This document shows, piece by piece, positions 1 through 9,274 of a DNA stretch of 64,000 bases. Origin of the DNA: Carboxylicivirga agarovorans (GTDB lineage: Bacteria; Bacteroidota; Bacteroidia; Bacteroidales; Marinilabiliaceae). The stretch's first letter is position 1. Each line of letters opens with the position of its first letter. The stretch lies in the NCBI RefSeq assembly GCF_050589845.1, contig NZ_JBNGPA010000009.1, forward strand, positions 162,535 to 226,534, written 5' to 3'. Both the position numbers and the translations under genes were made by a program. The notes under the pieces are model-generated. The model saw only the letters and a list, made by a program, of their open reading frames with translations, did not search any database and was not told where the DNA came from.

Positions 1-1365
1 TAATCTTGTGTTATCCAGCTGCCGTGTTGTCTGAGCCAGCTTTGATAAAAACTGAAAGCGTGCCTCACTTTGAGGTGTTTCATTGGCCATAGACCAAATA
101 ATCACGGATGCCCTGTTTTTATCTCTGCTGATTATCTCCTTTAACTGTGTTTCTGCTTTCTTATAGGTTTCCGGATTATCCCATTGGATGGTCCAGTAAA
201 CCGGATTTTCTTCCCAAACCAACAGGCCCAACTCATCGGCCAAACGAACCATGTTTTCGTTATGTGGATAATGTGCCAGACGTACAAAGTTACATCCCAA
301 TTCTTTAGCCCAACCCAATAGTATTTTAGCATCCTCCATTGAATAGGCTCTTCCACCTCGCATCACATTTTCTTCATGAATGCAGATACCTTTTAAAAAT
401 ATCACTTCTCCATTCAGCAAAATATCGGCGCCTTGAGTTGAAATTTGTCGAAACCCAATCTTGTCAGATACGATATCCATCGGGGAGATAATGGAAACAT
501 CATAAAGTTTTGGATCGGTATCACTCCAGTAGTTCAGCTTACGAATCGGGATTTTTATTTCTGCTTTTCCCTCTGCATTTGTTACGAACTCTTTGGTTAG
601 CTTCAATTCCGGGATCTTTACACTCACTTTCTGATTGGCTTTATCAGCCCCATTTAACTGAATGTATCCGCTTAATAATTTATTATTTATTTTATCCAAC
701 TGCAGATTATAATCTTCGATAAACGTCTGGCTCACTTCATAAATGGTTACATCGCGTGTGATGCCACCATAGTTCCACCAATCGGTATTTAATGTTGGAA
801 CTTCATCGGCTGCACGCTTGTTATCAACACGCACAATTACGAAGTTATCTTTGGCTTTAACCAGGTGCGACATTTCAAAATTGAACGGTGTAAAACCGCC
901 TTTGTGTACACCAAGTTTTTTTCCATTCACATAAACATCAGCCCGATAATTTACAGCTCCAAAGTGAATATAGTATCTTTTTGAGGCGTCAAATGTTGGA
1001 ATATCAAAGGACTTTTTATACCAAAGGGTGCCTTCGTAATAAAACAGTTTTTCCTCCTGAGAGTTCCAATCACCCGGTACCAGCATCGTTGGTGATGCAT
1101 CAAAATCATACTCCACCAAATCCATTTTGTCTTTGGGTTTCGCATTCAGGTAAAAGGCTCCTGCACCTGGATTGTCAGAACCATCATGTGGTTGCCAACG
1201 GTAATTATAATAACCTGTTTCATACATATCAACAATGTAATGCCAGCGACCATTTAAACTTATGCCTTCTCTTAAATAGTTGTTGTGTATCAGGTTATCT
1301 GACAAAACCAGATTAACATTTAGCAATAAATAAGAAAGGAGCATTAATACCTGTTTCATCATCAT
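1..1365 (-). CDS. Glycoside hydrolase family 2 (beta-glucuronidase/beta-galactosidase type), 3' end cut by window
   Basis: The open frame runs from three successive ATG codons (1365, 1362, 1359) to base 1 without a stop, so only about 455 N-terminal residues are present. A hydrophobic N-terminus looks like a signal peptide. Next come the jelly-roll sugar-binding domain (about residues 30-190, with RADVYVNGKKLG), an immunoglobulin-like sandwich (about 200-300) and the start of a TIM barrel. The motif IIWSMANETPQ near residue 427 carries the GH2 acid/base Glu. The nucleophile Glu must lie beyond base 1. Family members release terminal beta-linked galactose or glucuronate in the periplasm. It is the last visible gene of the polysaccharide locus and sits 325 bases after the larger GH2, beyond a terminator-like hairpin, so it may have its own promoter. 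Substrate is not decidable here. Confidence 0.85.
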   Translation of the reverse strand, partial: MMMKQVLMLLSYLLLNVNLVLSDNLIHNNYLREGISLNGRWHYIVDMYETGYYNYRWQPHDGSDNPGAGAFYLNAKPKDKMDLVEYDFDASPTMLVPGDWNSQEEKLFYYEGTLWYKKSFDIPTFDASKRYYIHFGAVNYRADVYVNGKKLGVHKGGFTPFNFEMSHLVKAKDNFVIVRVDNKRAADEVPTLNTDWWNYGGITRDVTIYEVSQTFIEDYNLQLDKINNKLLSGYIQLNGADKANQKVSVKIPELKLTKEFVTNAEGKAEIKIPIRKLNYWSDTDPKLYDVSIISPMDIVSDKIGFRQISTQGADILLNGEVIFLKGICIHEENVMRGGRAYSMEDAKILLGWAKELGCNFVRLAHYPHNENMVRLADELGLLVWEENPVYWTIQWDNPETYKKAETQLKEIISRDKNRASVIIWSMANETPQSEARFQFLSKLAQTTRQLDNTRL

Positions 1366-1690
1366 TTTTGTTATTTAGAATCCAAGATAGAAATCAAATT
1401 CTATAAACACTAGCGATAAGTATAATAATGCCTGATGAAGAGATTAAAAAGACAACTTTCGGAGATTTTTTTTTAAATATTCAGAAAGCAATCATCTTAC
1501 ATTATCTTTCACTTTAAGAATTGATAAGTTTTAATCGTGTGTTTAATGAAACTCTTCCCTACTAACAATTCATATTAGCTAAAGACAGAAAGAGGCAACC
1601 AATAATAGTTGCCTCCTTTTGTTGTGTATTGGTTTCTCCTGGTTAAGTAAAAAACCAACTACTTTCAGCCTTAAGTTTAAATCAAGTGCA
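1366..1690. other. Intergenic gap between two GH2 genes
   Basis: 325 bases without a gene. It holds the hairpin at 1592-1615 behind the large GH2 gene and AT-rich DNA (1366-1560) that probably contains the promoter of the partial GH2 gene. No clear TAnnTTTG box was found by eye. Confidence 0.5.
1592..1615 (-). terminator. Probable rho-independent terminator after large GH2 gene
   Basis: GAGGCAAC and GTTGCCTC form a perfect 8-bp stem with an 8-base loop. On the minus strand the stem is followed by TTTCTG, a weak U tract. It lies 76 bases after the stop of the 1342-residue GH2. Confidence 0.55.
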
Positions 1691-4600
1691 TTACTCGGCC
1701 AACACACTAAATTCAGAACCACCGGCATAATCCTGTCCATTCTGTGAACTTCTGCCGGTAAAGCGTATATAACGCGCCTTTACAGGTTTATTAAATATTA
1801 CGCGCTTCTCTTTTTTATCTCTGGTGAACTGACCCTCGTGTACTGCTTCACCCCAGTTTTGACCATCCATACTGATGTGAATCGTATAGTCCTTTATGTC
1901 ACCATTCCAACCACCATCCTGTCGCGGCATATAGGTAAAGCCTTTAATGATTTTAGCTTCACCACAGTCAAAGTCCACCCAGTGTGGGTACTGTGCCACC
2001 GTGACTGAATACATGGTGTGCCAGGTCGTTGACGGATCTCCATCCACCAGGTTGGTGGCTGCGGTGCCGGTACCGGGTTCTTCACTGCTCACAAAGACAA
2101 CTGCTGTTTCAATCTTCTCAATTTTATTGAAGGTAGCAGACACTTCAGAATCCTTGTTGCTCTTGAACCAGGCTTTAATGTTGCCTGCATCGCGCATAGT
2201 AAATGGCTCACCATAAACCCTTGTTTTACCGCCGTTTACAGAATAACGGTATTGGGCATTTGCTTTCGTCGATGAGATTTCAACAGTTCCATTAGCTGAA
2301 CGTGTGATGGCTATCGGTACTTCTCCTGAAGGTGCCACATGGGCCATTTGATCCAAATCTTTAACGGCAGGACGAATCATAAAACCAAAATCGTTTTGAC
2401 CGGCATACACACGGTCATGCTTGAGCGGACCTCCCTGTCCACAACTGGCACCACCTAAACCGGTTACTTTCATGTCCAGGTGAAGGGTGATATCACCCGG
2501 CTCTGGTAGTTCATAAATATGTGCAGCTGTACCCATATCCTGAGCGGTGTATGGCAATGCGCTCACCACCATTTCACTATTTGCCACAAAAACAGCTCCT
2601 CTATGACTGCTATTGGTTAAAGCACACCAACGGGTTTCCTCGTGGTTGGCCATATCCTGCGGTTTCGGGAAGTTGACAAATTCTTCTGCAACCGTTGTCA
2701 CATACTTCTGAATATTCTGAGCCGTTTTACGGTCGTTGTAGTTACCAATGGGTCCACGTCCGTAATACGTGAAGTTTTCATAGGCCTTAGGAATGGTCAT
2801 CGAGTAACCCAATCGCGGCAATACAAATTGTGCTTCATTGCTGGTGATGCTCGACTGCAACTCCACTGAGCCATCCTGGTATACCGTCCATATCTGGTTT
2901 GTTACAAAGCGGAAGTCATCCTCTCCGAATTTCTGATCAGTTAATTCTTCAACAGACAGCACATTACCACTGGTTCCTCCATGTTGTTTGGCACCATTAG
3001 GGGCTTGCGAAACCACCGTAAAAGCCAAAGTCACTGTACCATCGGCATTGCTTCTGATTTTAGAATCAATGGCTTTGTGTTTCAGGTTATGTAAACCTTT
3101 CTCGTACCAACTCTTGTATCCCCAGGTATCGTTATTCACAAAGGCACGGAAGGCATCCAGCTTTGGCCCATTGCCATCAGCGATAATGGTCTCTCCATCG
3201 TAAACTAGGCCATACAAAGAACCATCTGCCAGGTTGAATCTGGCGATGAAGTTTTGACCACTCACCTCCTTGATGTTATTGCCTGCATCAGTCAATGTCA
3301 ATTTACCACCTGCTGCCTGGGCCACTTCAGCCAAAGTTGGCACTTCTGACTTTGCTTTCAGCAGGAACTGCTCTTCAGCCTCCACATAACCTTTATCGGC
3401 CCATGGCTGATTGTCTTTGAGTGTCAACTGTAATTTCACAAAGTATTCAGATTCGGCTTTTAAATCGGCAAAATCATAAGGTAACTTGATTGTTGTTTTA
3501 GTTCTTGCAGCGATTGGCTCAAAAGCCAACTGACCAACTTTAATCTCAGAACCGTTTTCCCAAAGCGACCAGCTTAAATTATAATCTGATAAGGATTTGA
3601 AGTAATACTTATTGAAGATTTCAATCGTCCCTTCCTCCATATCCAAAGCTTTGAAACCAATGTGTTGGTACACTTTCTTCACTTCATAATACTGCGGTTT
3701 GGGGTCACGCTCGGCAAACAAAATGCCGTTCATCACAAACTGACCACTGTTGGGTTTATCACCAAAGTCACCACCATAGGCCAGGTAGCGCGTACCATCT
3801 TCACGGTAGTTGTAAATCGCCTGGTCAATCCAGTCCCAAATGGCACCTCCACAGAAGAAATTGGTGGACTCAATGGCCTTCCAGTAATCAATCAGGTTAC
3901 CACAGGCATTACCCATGGAGTGCGCATACTCAGAGATGTGGAAAGGGTATTTGATATTCATTTCACCGGTCACCGCCTTATTCATCCAACCGATAGAAGG
4001 ATACTGATTAGAGCCCATATCCACAATGTTGTTGTTACGCTCGTACTGCACCGGACGTGACTCGTCTATCTCCTTCAATGCATTGTAAGCGTGTACAAAG
4101 TTTTCTCCCGGTCCAGCCTCATTACCCAGCGACCAGATAACGATAGACGGGTAGTTCTTATTCTGGTGTGTCATCTCCACCACACGGCCCACATGTGCGT
4201 TTTTCCACTCCGGGGGATGTGACAGGGAGGCTTCACCATAGTAATACTGGTGGGATTCGATGTTGGCTTCGTCTTCCTGGTAAATACCGTATTTATCACA
4301 CAGGTAGTACCAATAAGGATCTGCCGGGTAGTGCGAATTACGAACGTGATTGATATTGGCACGTTTCATCAGCATCACTTCCTCTTCCATCTGCTCGCGG
4401 GTCAGGGTATGACCTGTTGCCGGATGTGTCTCGTGGCGGTTAACCCCTTTTAGCTTGACTGTTTTACCATTGATGTAGTAGTAACGACCGGCCAGGCCAA
4501 ATTCATCGTCTTCAGCTTTTGTATCTTTAATCACCACTTCACGGAAACCGGTGTAAGTGGAAATGGTCTCCACCACCCTGCCTTTCTTATCTTTGAGCTG

Positions 4601-5719
4601 AGCTACCAATGTATAACGATAGGGGTATTCGGCCGACCATTGCTTGGGAGCCTTCACCTTCATCACTGCAGTAGCTTTAACTTCGGCGCCACTACCAACT
4701 ACCGGAACAGAGGCTGTGGCCACGGCACCTTCCACTAATCCATTGTCATCGGAATACAGTTTATTGGCATATAGTGAATAATCCACAGAGTAGCCTTTGG
4801 CTGCTTTTTTATTGAAGTTACGGATATCAACCGCTATCTTTAGTGAACCATCCTCGTAGTTATCATCAAGTTCAGGTAACACAAATAAGTCACGAATCTG
4901 CACTTTAGGTGTCGAATACAATTGCACGCTGCGGAAGATACCCGGCAAGCGGAACATATCCTGTGCTTCCAGGAAAGAACCATCAGAATTACGATACACC
5001 TCTGCTGCAATCACGTTCGTTCCTTGTTTTACATATGGGCTGATGTCAAATGTAGCCGCATTACGCGAGTTCTTTGAAAAACCAACATACTCGCCATTGA
5101 TCCACAGGTAAAAGAACGAATCAACGCCATCGAACTGAACGAATATTTCACGTCCATCCCAGTTGTCGGGAATCTCAAACTCACGGCGGTAAGAACCCAC
5201 TTCATTACGGGCTTCGTAAGTGACCCAGTCTTTAGCCGGCTCACGCATCACGCCACCTTTCCAGTCATCTACGGCTACGGTGTGTTGGAAAATAACCGGC
5301 TGGTTACAGTAGATAGGTGTTCCATATGTCTGGCCGCCATCTTTCTCCAAGCCAACAATATTCCAGTTAGAAGGCACAGGCATATCATCCCACCCACTGA
5401 CATCAAAATCAGGCTTATAAAAATCAACGGGGCGTTCATTGGGGTGTTTCACCCAGTTAAACTTCCAGTTACCATCCAGTGATTGCCAGTAGGCCGAATG
5501 CTCAGGTAGTACCTTACGTGCACGTTCTACATCTGTGAAGGAGTAAAAAGTAGCGCGTGGCTGTTCTTTATTATGGGCGATATGTGCGGGTGATTCCCAC
5601 TCATTACCTGTAGGTGCTTTTTCATCACCGTATGTATAGCCAGCAAGCTGTGCCTTGACTGAAAAACTATGTGCCAGTAAACACATCGTTATTCCAATTA
5701 TTGTTTTATTAATCTTCAT
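1691..5719 (-). CDS. Large GH2 beta-galactosidase (LacZ-like) with C-terminal F5/8-type carbohydrate-binding domain
   Basis: About 1342 residues. I chose ATG 5719 over the GTG at 5740 because it begins a clean signal peptide (MKINKTIIGITMCLLAHSFS) with an AAAGAAAG stretch just upstream. The order is sugar-binding domain, Ig-like domain, TIM barrel, second Ig-like domain and the Bgal_small_N domain of long LacZ proteins. After these come a chitobiase-C-like segment (about 1130-1190) and a discoidin (F5/8 C, CBM32-like) domain at the C-terminus. The acid/base Glu is in WSLGNEAGPG (about 533) and the nucleophile Glu in HISEYAHSMGN (about 594). The extra C-terminal domains make it longer than the roughly 1030 residues of E. 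coli LacZ and suggest anchoring to a polymeric glycan. Predicted role: periplasmic exo-beta-galactosidase of the locus, 85 bases downstream of the GH110 gene. Confidence 0.92.
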   Translation of the reverse strand: MKINKTIIGITMCLLAHSFSVKAQLAGYTYGDEKAPTGNEWESPAHIAHNKEQPRATFYSFTDVERARKVLPEHSAYWQSLDGNWKFNWVKHPNERPVDFYKPDFDVSGWDDMPVPSNWNIVGLEKDGGQTYGTPIYCNQPVIFQHTVAVDDWKGGVMREPAKDWVTYEARNEVGSYRREFEIPDNWDGREIFVQFDGVDSFFYLWINGEYVGFSKNSRNAATFDISPYVKQGTNVIAAEVYRNSDGSFLEAQDMFRLPGIFRSVQLYSTPKVQIRDLFVLPELDDNYEDGSLKIAVDIRNFNKKAAKGYSVDYSLYANKLYSDDNGLVEGAVATASVPVVGSGAEVKATAVMKVKAPKQWSAEYPYRYTLVAQLKDKKGRVVETISTYTGFREVVIKDTKAEDDEFGLAGRYYYINGKTVKLKGVNRHETHPATGHTLTREQMEEEVMLMKRANINHVRNSHYPADPYWYYLCDKYGIYQEDEANIESHQYYYGEASLSHPPEWKNAHVGRVVEMTHQNKNYPSIVIWSLGNEAGPGENFVHAYNALKEIDESRPVQYERNNNIVDMGSNQYPSIGWMNKAVTGEMNIKYPFHISEYAHSMGNACGNLIDYWKAIESTNFFCGGAIWDWIDQAIYNYREDGTRYLAYGGDFGDKPNSGQFVMNGILFAERDPKPQYYEVKKVYQHIGFKALDMEEGTIEIFNKYYFKSLSDYNLSWSLWENGSEIKVGQLAFEPIAARTKTTIKLPYDFADLKAESEYFVKLQLTLKDNQPWADKGYVEAEEQFLLKAKSEVPTLAEVAQAAGGKLTLTDAGNNIKEVSGQNFIARFNLADGSLYGLVYDGETIIADGNGPKLDAFRAFVNNDTWGYKSWYEKGLHNLKHKAIDSKIRSNADGTVTLAFTVVSQAPNGAKQHGGTSGNVLSVEELTDQKFGEDDFRFVTNQIWTVYQDGSVELQSSITSNEAQFVLPRLGYSMTIPKAYENFTYYGRGPIGNYNDRKTAQNIQKYVTTVAEEFVNFPKPQDMANHEETRWCALTNSSHRGAVFVANSEMVVSALPYTAQDMGTAAHIYELPEPGDITLHLDMKVTGLGGASCGQGGPLKHDRVYAGQNDFGFMIRPAVKDLDQMAHVAPSGEVPIAITRSANGTVEISSTKANAQYRYSVNGGKTRVYGEPFTMRDAGNIKAWFKSNKDSEVSATFNKIEKIETAVVFVSSEEPGTGTAATNLVDGDPSTTWHTMYSVTVAQYPHWVDFDCGEAKIIKGFTYMPRQDGGWNGDIKDYTIHISMDGQNWGEAVHEGQFTRDKKEKRVIFNKPVKARYIRFTGRSSQNGQDYAGGSEFSVLAE

Positions 5720-5804
5720 ATAACTTCTTTCTTTCGTCACTATTCAATCTGATTAAATCATTCATCTGAATATCCAAGATAAAATATGGCGGTTGTTCAT
5801 TGTA

Positions 5805-7691
5805 TTAACGTTTACCAGAAGAGTTGAGTTCTATTGTTAATTCATCATTCATTAAAACCAACTCACTGACAGCCATTCTTTTCAGTAAAATATTTTGACC
5901 GAGAACATCCTTGCTAATGCGATTTCCACTAATTTCTACATTCTTACAAGCATCCAACAAAAAAGTGTGCTTTTGAAAATGCCATGGCTGATAGTTATAA
6001 CTCCGTGAGATTGAATTATTCTTAAAACTCAATCCATCAACTGACAAAGCATAAAGCACCGGATAGTCAGAAGGATTAAAGCTGTTATTTTCTATTCGTA
6101 TATTTCGATGGAACGGACTCTCTGAATCCGGCTCCGGCACTTCAGGGAATATACTGATGATGGCATTACAAAACTGATAATAAGATGAATTGCAAGGCCA
6201 CCTGAATTCATTATTTTGAATAAGTACATCTCTTACAGCACCACTCTCATACCAGTAGTTGGCATCACCGGCAATTAAAATGGCCGAGCCGCTTGTTTCA
6301 AACACATTGTTTTCAATAATAACCTTTCCCGGTGTTGATATCAGGTATCCTCTGGCTCTGCAGCTACCGGCAAAACAATTCGTGATTTTCACATTAGGTA
6401 TACACGATAAGTTCTCAATTGAATAATTACTATCCAGGAACTCAGGAACTGTCTCTTCAAACTTCAATAAAAACTCATCTTTACTTTCAGGTTCGAAGCT
6501 AGCAATAGTACCCATACCAACCGACTTCATTGTTTTTTTATGGATGAAACTTAGCGAATCGCCAGGTTGTGCCCAGATTAAACCGGTACTCATGCTGTGT
6601 GCAAATCGACATCTGACAATTGACGCATCCACTTTCTCAACCACTGGCACACAGGTTCCATGAATGTTAATTGGGTCATCCATCAGACCTTGTGCTTTGC
6701 AACTATCTATTATAATATCGCCTTTGCATCCCATAAAATGAAGACCGTCATCATGACCGCTTAAAAAACGATTTTTTACAGGATTAGGAATCATATTCAC
6801 ACGTCTCATCTCAATATTTTCGCAGTACTGAGATAAAACGCCTAAGCCTGAAGTGTGATAAACATTTATATTTTCTAATAGTAGGTCTTTACTATGATAC
6901 AAGAATATCCCAGCATGATCCCTTGTACTGTGGCGCATAATCAAGCGATTGCCAACAGCTGGTGTCTTGGTAAATTGCCCTTCAATCTTCAGCAATCCAT
7001 CTTCAATAAGGATGTACTTCAATGCTTTTTCATCTTTATACTTAACGCATCCATGCCCACCTGTATAGGCAGGTATAATATGGTTTTGATCAATTTCAAT
7101 TAACCATGAACCTTGCGACAATTGCCAGTTTTCTTTCCAGTCTTCGCCAACAAAGTCAATACCTTGTTGAGAACTAAGCTCAAAAGGAAATTGCTTCGTG
7201 TCTATTTTTAATAAAAGATGAGATGATGAGGATTCCATTACTTCCGATTCGGCTGTTAATGGAATATCCCAATCGATATTGATGTTTTTAAGTGTGATAT
7301 TGCGAGAATGATCGAGAGTGAAAGGTTGTATGTGACCATGATAAATAAATTCAGAGCCCTGTCCATCTATGGTAATATTTGCTTTTTTATCCAACAGAAT
7401 ACCCAGGCGCTTGGGATTGATATCATAAGTATTTGTTTCAAAATAGGGTCTTAAGTAGTTGGAATCAGGATAAAAATCGTATCGACCCTTCGGAAATATT
7501 ATAGTTACATCTTGTGCATCCAGCTTTTCAATCAGCTGATTTATTTGAGCTACAACACACTCCTTTGTATTAGCATTAATACCATAGTCTTTTACATTAA
7601 TGACTGTTTCGCCTTTTTTGGTGCAAGCTTGAAAAGCTACAGCCAGAATAAGGATTATAAATGCTGTATTTATATTTTTAATGAGTTTCAT
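5805..7691 (-). CDS. GH110 exo-alpha-1,3-galactosidase, lipoprotein with right-handed beta-helix
   Basis: 628 residues. The signal peptide ends in a lipobox (VAFQAC, Cys about 23). The rest is a parallel beta-helix with repeated N-x-I strands. The segments YHTSGLGVLSQ, SGHDDGLHFMGCKGD and GLMDDPINIHGTCV (about 335) are the pattern I associate with GH110, the family of Bacteroides alpha-1,3-galactosidases that remove the blood-group-B or linear alpha-Gal cap. A marine GH110 acting on lambda-carrageenan is also known, so the polymer is open. Length matches the family (about 600). It lies between GH109 and the large GH2 in one transcription direction, which fits removal of a terminal alpha-Gal before the beta-galactosidases act. 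A polysaccharide lyase or GH28-like helix is the main alternative, but the motifs argue against it. Confidence 0.82.
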   Translation of the reverse strand: MKLIKNINTAFIILILAVAFQACTKKGETVINVKDYGINANTKECVVAQINQLIEKLDAQDVTIIFPKGRYDFYPDSNYLRPYFETNTYDINPKRLGILLDKKANITIDGQGSEFIYHGHIQPFTLDHSRNITLKNINIDWDIPLTAESEVMESSSSHLLLKIDTKQFPFELSSQQGIDFVGEDWKENWQLSQGSWLIEIDQNHIIPAYTGGHGCVKYKDEKALKYILIEDGLLKIEGQFTKTPAVGNRLIMRHSTRDHAGIFLYHSKDLLLENINVYHTSGLGVLSQYCENIEMRRVNMIPNPVKNRFLSGHDDGLHFMGCKGDIIIDSCKAQGLMDDPINIHGTCVPVVEKVDASIVRCRFAHSMSTGLIWAQPGDSLSFIHKKTMKSVGMGTIASFEPESKDEFLLKFEETVPEFLDSNYSIENLSCIPNVKITNCFAGSCRARGYLISTPGKVIIENNVFETSGSAILIAGDANYWYESGAVRDVLIQNNEFRWPCNSSYYQFCNAIISIFPEVPEPDSESPFHRNIRIENNSFNPSDYPVLYALSVDGLSFKNNSISRSYNYQPWHFQKHTFLLDACKNVEISGNRISKDVLGQNILLKRMAVSELVLMNDELTIELNSSGKR

Positions 7692-7764
7692 AAGTGAAAG
7701 TTACTGGCCAGTTATTAAAGAATGGTGGATGATCATTATGACCACCCACACATTTTCCTATCTA

Positions 7765-9255
7765 TTAATGTACATTCAACTGCTTATCAGAATCTGCTTC
7801 TTTCAGATTACGTACACCAGTTGTTCCACCGCCCTTAAGCGTTAATTCTACAGGCTTATTAGTCTTCCATTTGCCACGCGTAAAGTCAGGCACATTAATT
7901 GGCTTTGAACCATTTAATATTGACCATTCGCTCAACGGTGTGATACAACTCCACGCTGCAGCATCATACACATCCATATCCATTGGTAAACCGTTACGCA
8001 GGCAGTCAATCAGGCGCCAGTCCATCATAAAGTCCATGCCACCATGACCGCCTACTTGTTTGGCCATCTCACCTATGCGACGTACAATCTCAGGTGTGTA
8101 TTTCTCTTGCAGTTCTTTCATTTTGGCATCATCAGCTTTTGAATGACCGAAAGCGATGTGTTGCAAAGGCCATTTCTGAGCAAAACACTTGGTGCCACTC
8201 AGCATGTGGATACGTGAGTAAGGACGAGGAGAACTGATATCGTGCTGAATCATGATGGTACGCCCTTTTACGGTGCGAATCATCTGCATATCCATGTTGC
8301 CACGCATCTCCTTACCAATGAATTGCTGTAAGTCCGGACGATCAGGAGCCAATTCCTTAATACGGTGTTTCAAAGTGAAATCATCCGACATCATAGCTGT
8401 CAGGTAATCCATGCGGTCGCCACGGTTGATGTCCATGGCCTGACAGATCGGGCCTAAGCCATGAGTGGGGTACACATTTGCCTTACGGGTATTCTCGTGC
8501 AAACGCCAAAGCTTATCATAGGCACCATCACCGCGAGGCTTGTCATCCTGTGGCTTGTTAAAGTGCCAGTAATCTAAATCGTGGATATATGCTCCCTCAC
8601 CATGCACCAAGTCACCAAAAGCCCCCTGGCGTGCCATATTTAAGGTCAATAACTCAAAGAAATCGTAACAGCAGTTCTCCAGTATCACACAGTGTTTCTT
8701 TGTCTGCTCTGAAACTTCAACCATCTCCCAGCATTCATCCATGGTTTTGGCCGTTGATACTTCTACGGCAGCATGACTACCGCCACGCATAGCTGCTAAA
8801 GCTACAGGTACGTGCCATTCCCAAGGTGTAGCAATGTAAACCAAATCAACCAAACCACTATCACATAATGCTTTAAAAGCGGTGTCGCTACCGGTAAACT
8901 CCTTTGCTTTAGGTAAACCAGCTTTAGCTAATGAGGCCTGTGCACCATCAATAGCAGCCTGGCGAGTATCACAAAGAGCTGTTACTTCCACACCTTCGAT
9001 AAAGCCCATGCGATCAACCGCTCCAATACCCCGGTCGCCTATGCCCACAAAACCTACACGTACCTTCTCCAGCTTAGGAGCAGCATAACCACACATGTTA
9101 AACTCCATCTTTGGCACACGCTCTGCATTTTCGCGTATATACGCCACTGCCTCTTTTTCATTCGAACGGGTATTACACCCAACCATTGGTGCTGTGGCAG
9201 CTACGCCAGCTCCTACTGCTATATTTTTTAAAAATGATCTTCTGTCTGTTGCCAT
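7765..9255 (-). CDS. GH109-type NAD-dependent alpha-N-acetylgalactosaminidase (Gfo/Idh/MocA fold), Tat-exported
   Basis: 496 residues. The N-terminus has a twin-arginine signal (DRRSFLKN) followed by a hydrophobic stretch ending in PMVGC, a possible lipobox. The Rossmann segment VRVGFVGIGDRGIGAVDR binds NAD. IATPWEWHVP, AVEVSTAKTMDECW, ENCCYD and YPTHGLGPICQ match the GH109 signature. The Tyr and His of YPTHG and the Tyr of ENCCYD correspond to active-site residues of the Elizabethkingia enzyme. GH109 cleaves terminal alpha-GalNAc by an NAD-assisted route, and Tat export makes sense for a protein that must fold around its cofactor in the cytoplasm. It sits 19 bases behind GH35, clearly co-transcribed. 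Some relatives are plain oxidoreductases, so activity is inferred from motifs and context. Confidence 0.82.
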   Translation of the reverse strand: MATDRRSFLKNIAVGAGVAATAPMVGCNTRSNEKEAVAYIRENAERVPKMEFNMCGYAAPKLEKVRVGFVGIGDRGIGAVDRMGFIEGVEVTALCDTRQAAIDGAQASLAKAGLPKAKEFTGSDTAFKALCDSGLVDLVYIATPWEWHVPVALAAMRGGSHAAVEVSTAKTMDECWEMVEVSEQTKKHCVILENCCYDFFELLTLNMARQGAFGDLVHGEGAYIHDLDYWHFNKPQDDKPRGDGAYDKLWRLHENTRKANVYPTHGLGPICQAMDINRGDRMDYLTAMMSDDFTLKHRIKELAPDRPDLQQFIGKEMRGNMDMQMIRTVKGRTIMIQHDISSPRPYSRIHMLSGTKCFAQKWPLQHIAFGHSKADDAKMKELQEKYTPEIVRRIGEMAKQVGGHGGMDFMMDWRLIDCLRNGLPMDMDVYDAAAWSCITPLSEWSILNGSKPINVPDFTRGKWKTNKPVELTLKGGGTTGVRNLKEADSDKQLNVH

Positions 9256-9274
9256 GATAATATTAGATTTTGAT

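Noticed and set aside
981..1316. 111-residue plus-strand frame inside the partial GH2 gene
   Set aside because: It lies antisense to a clear glycoside hydrolase domain and has no motif.
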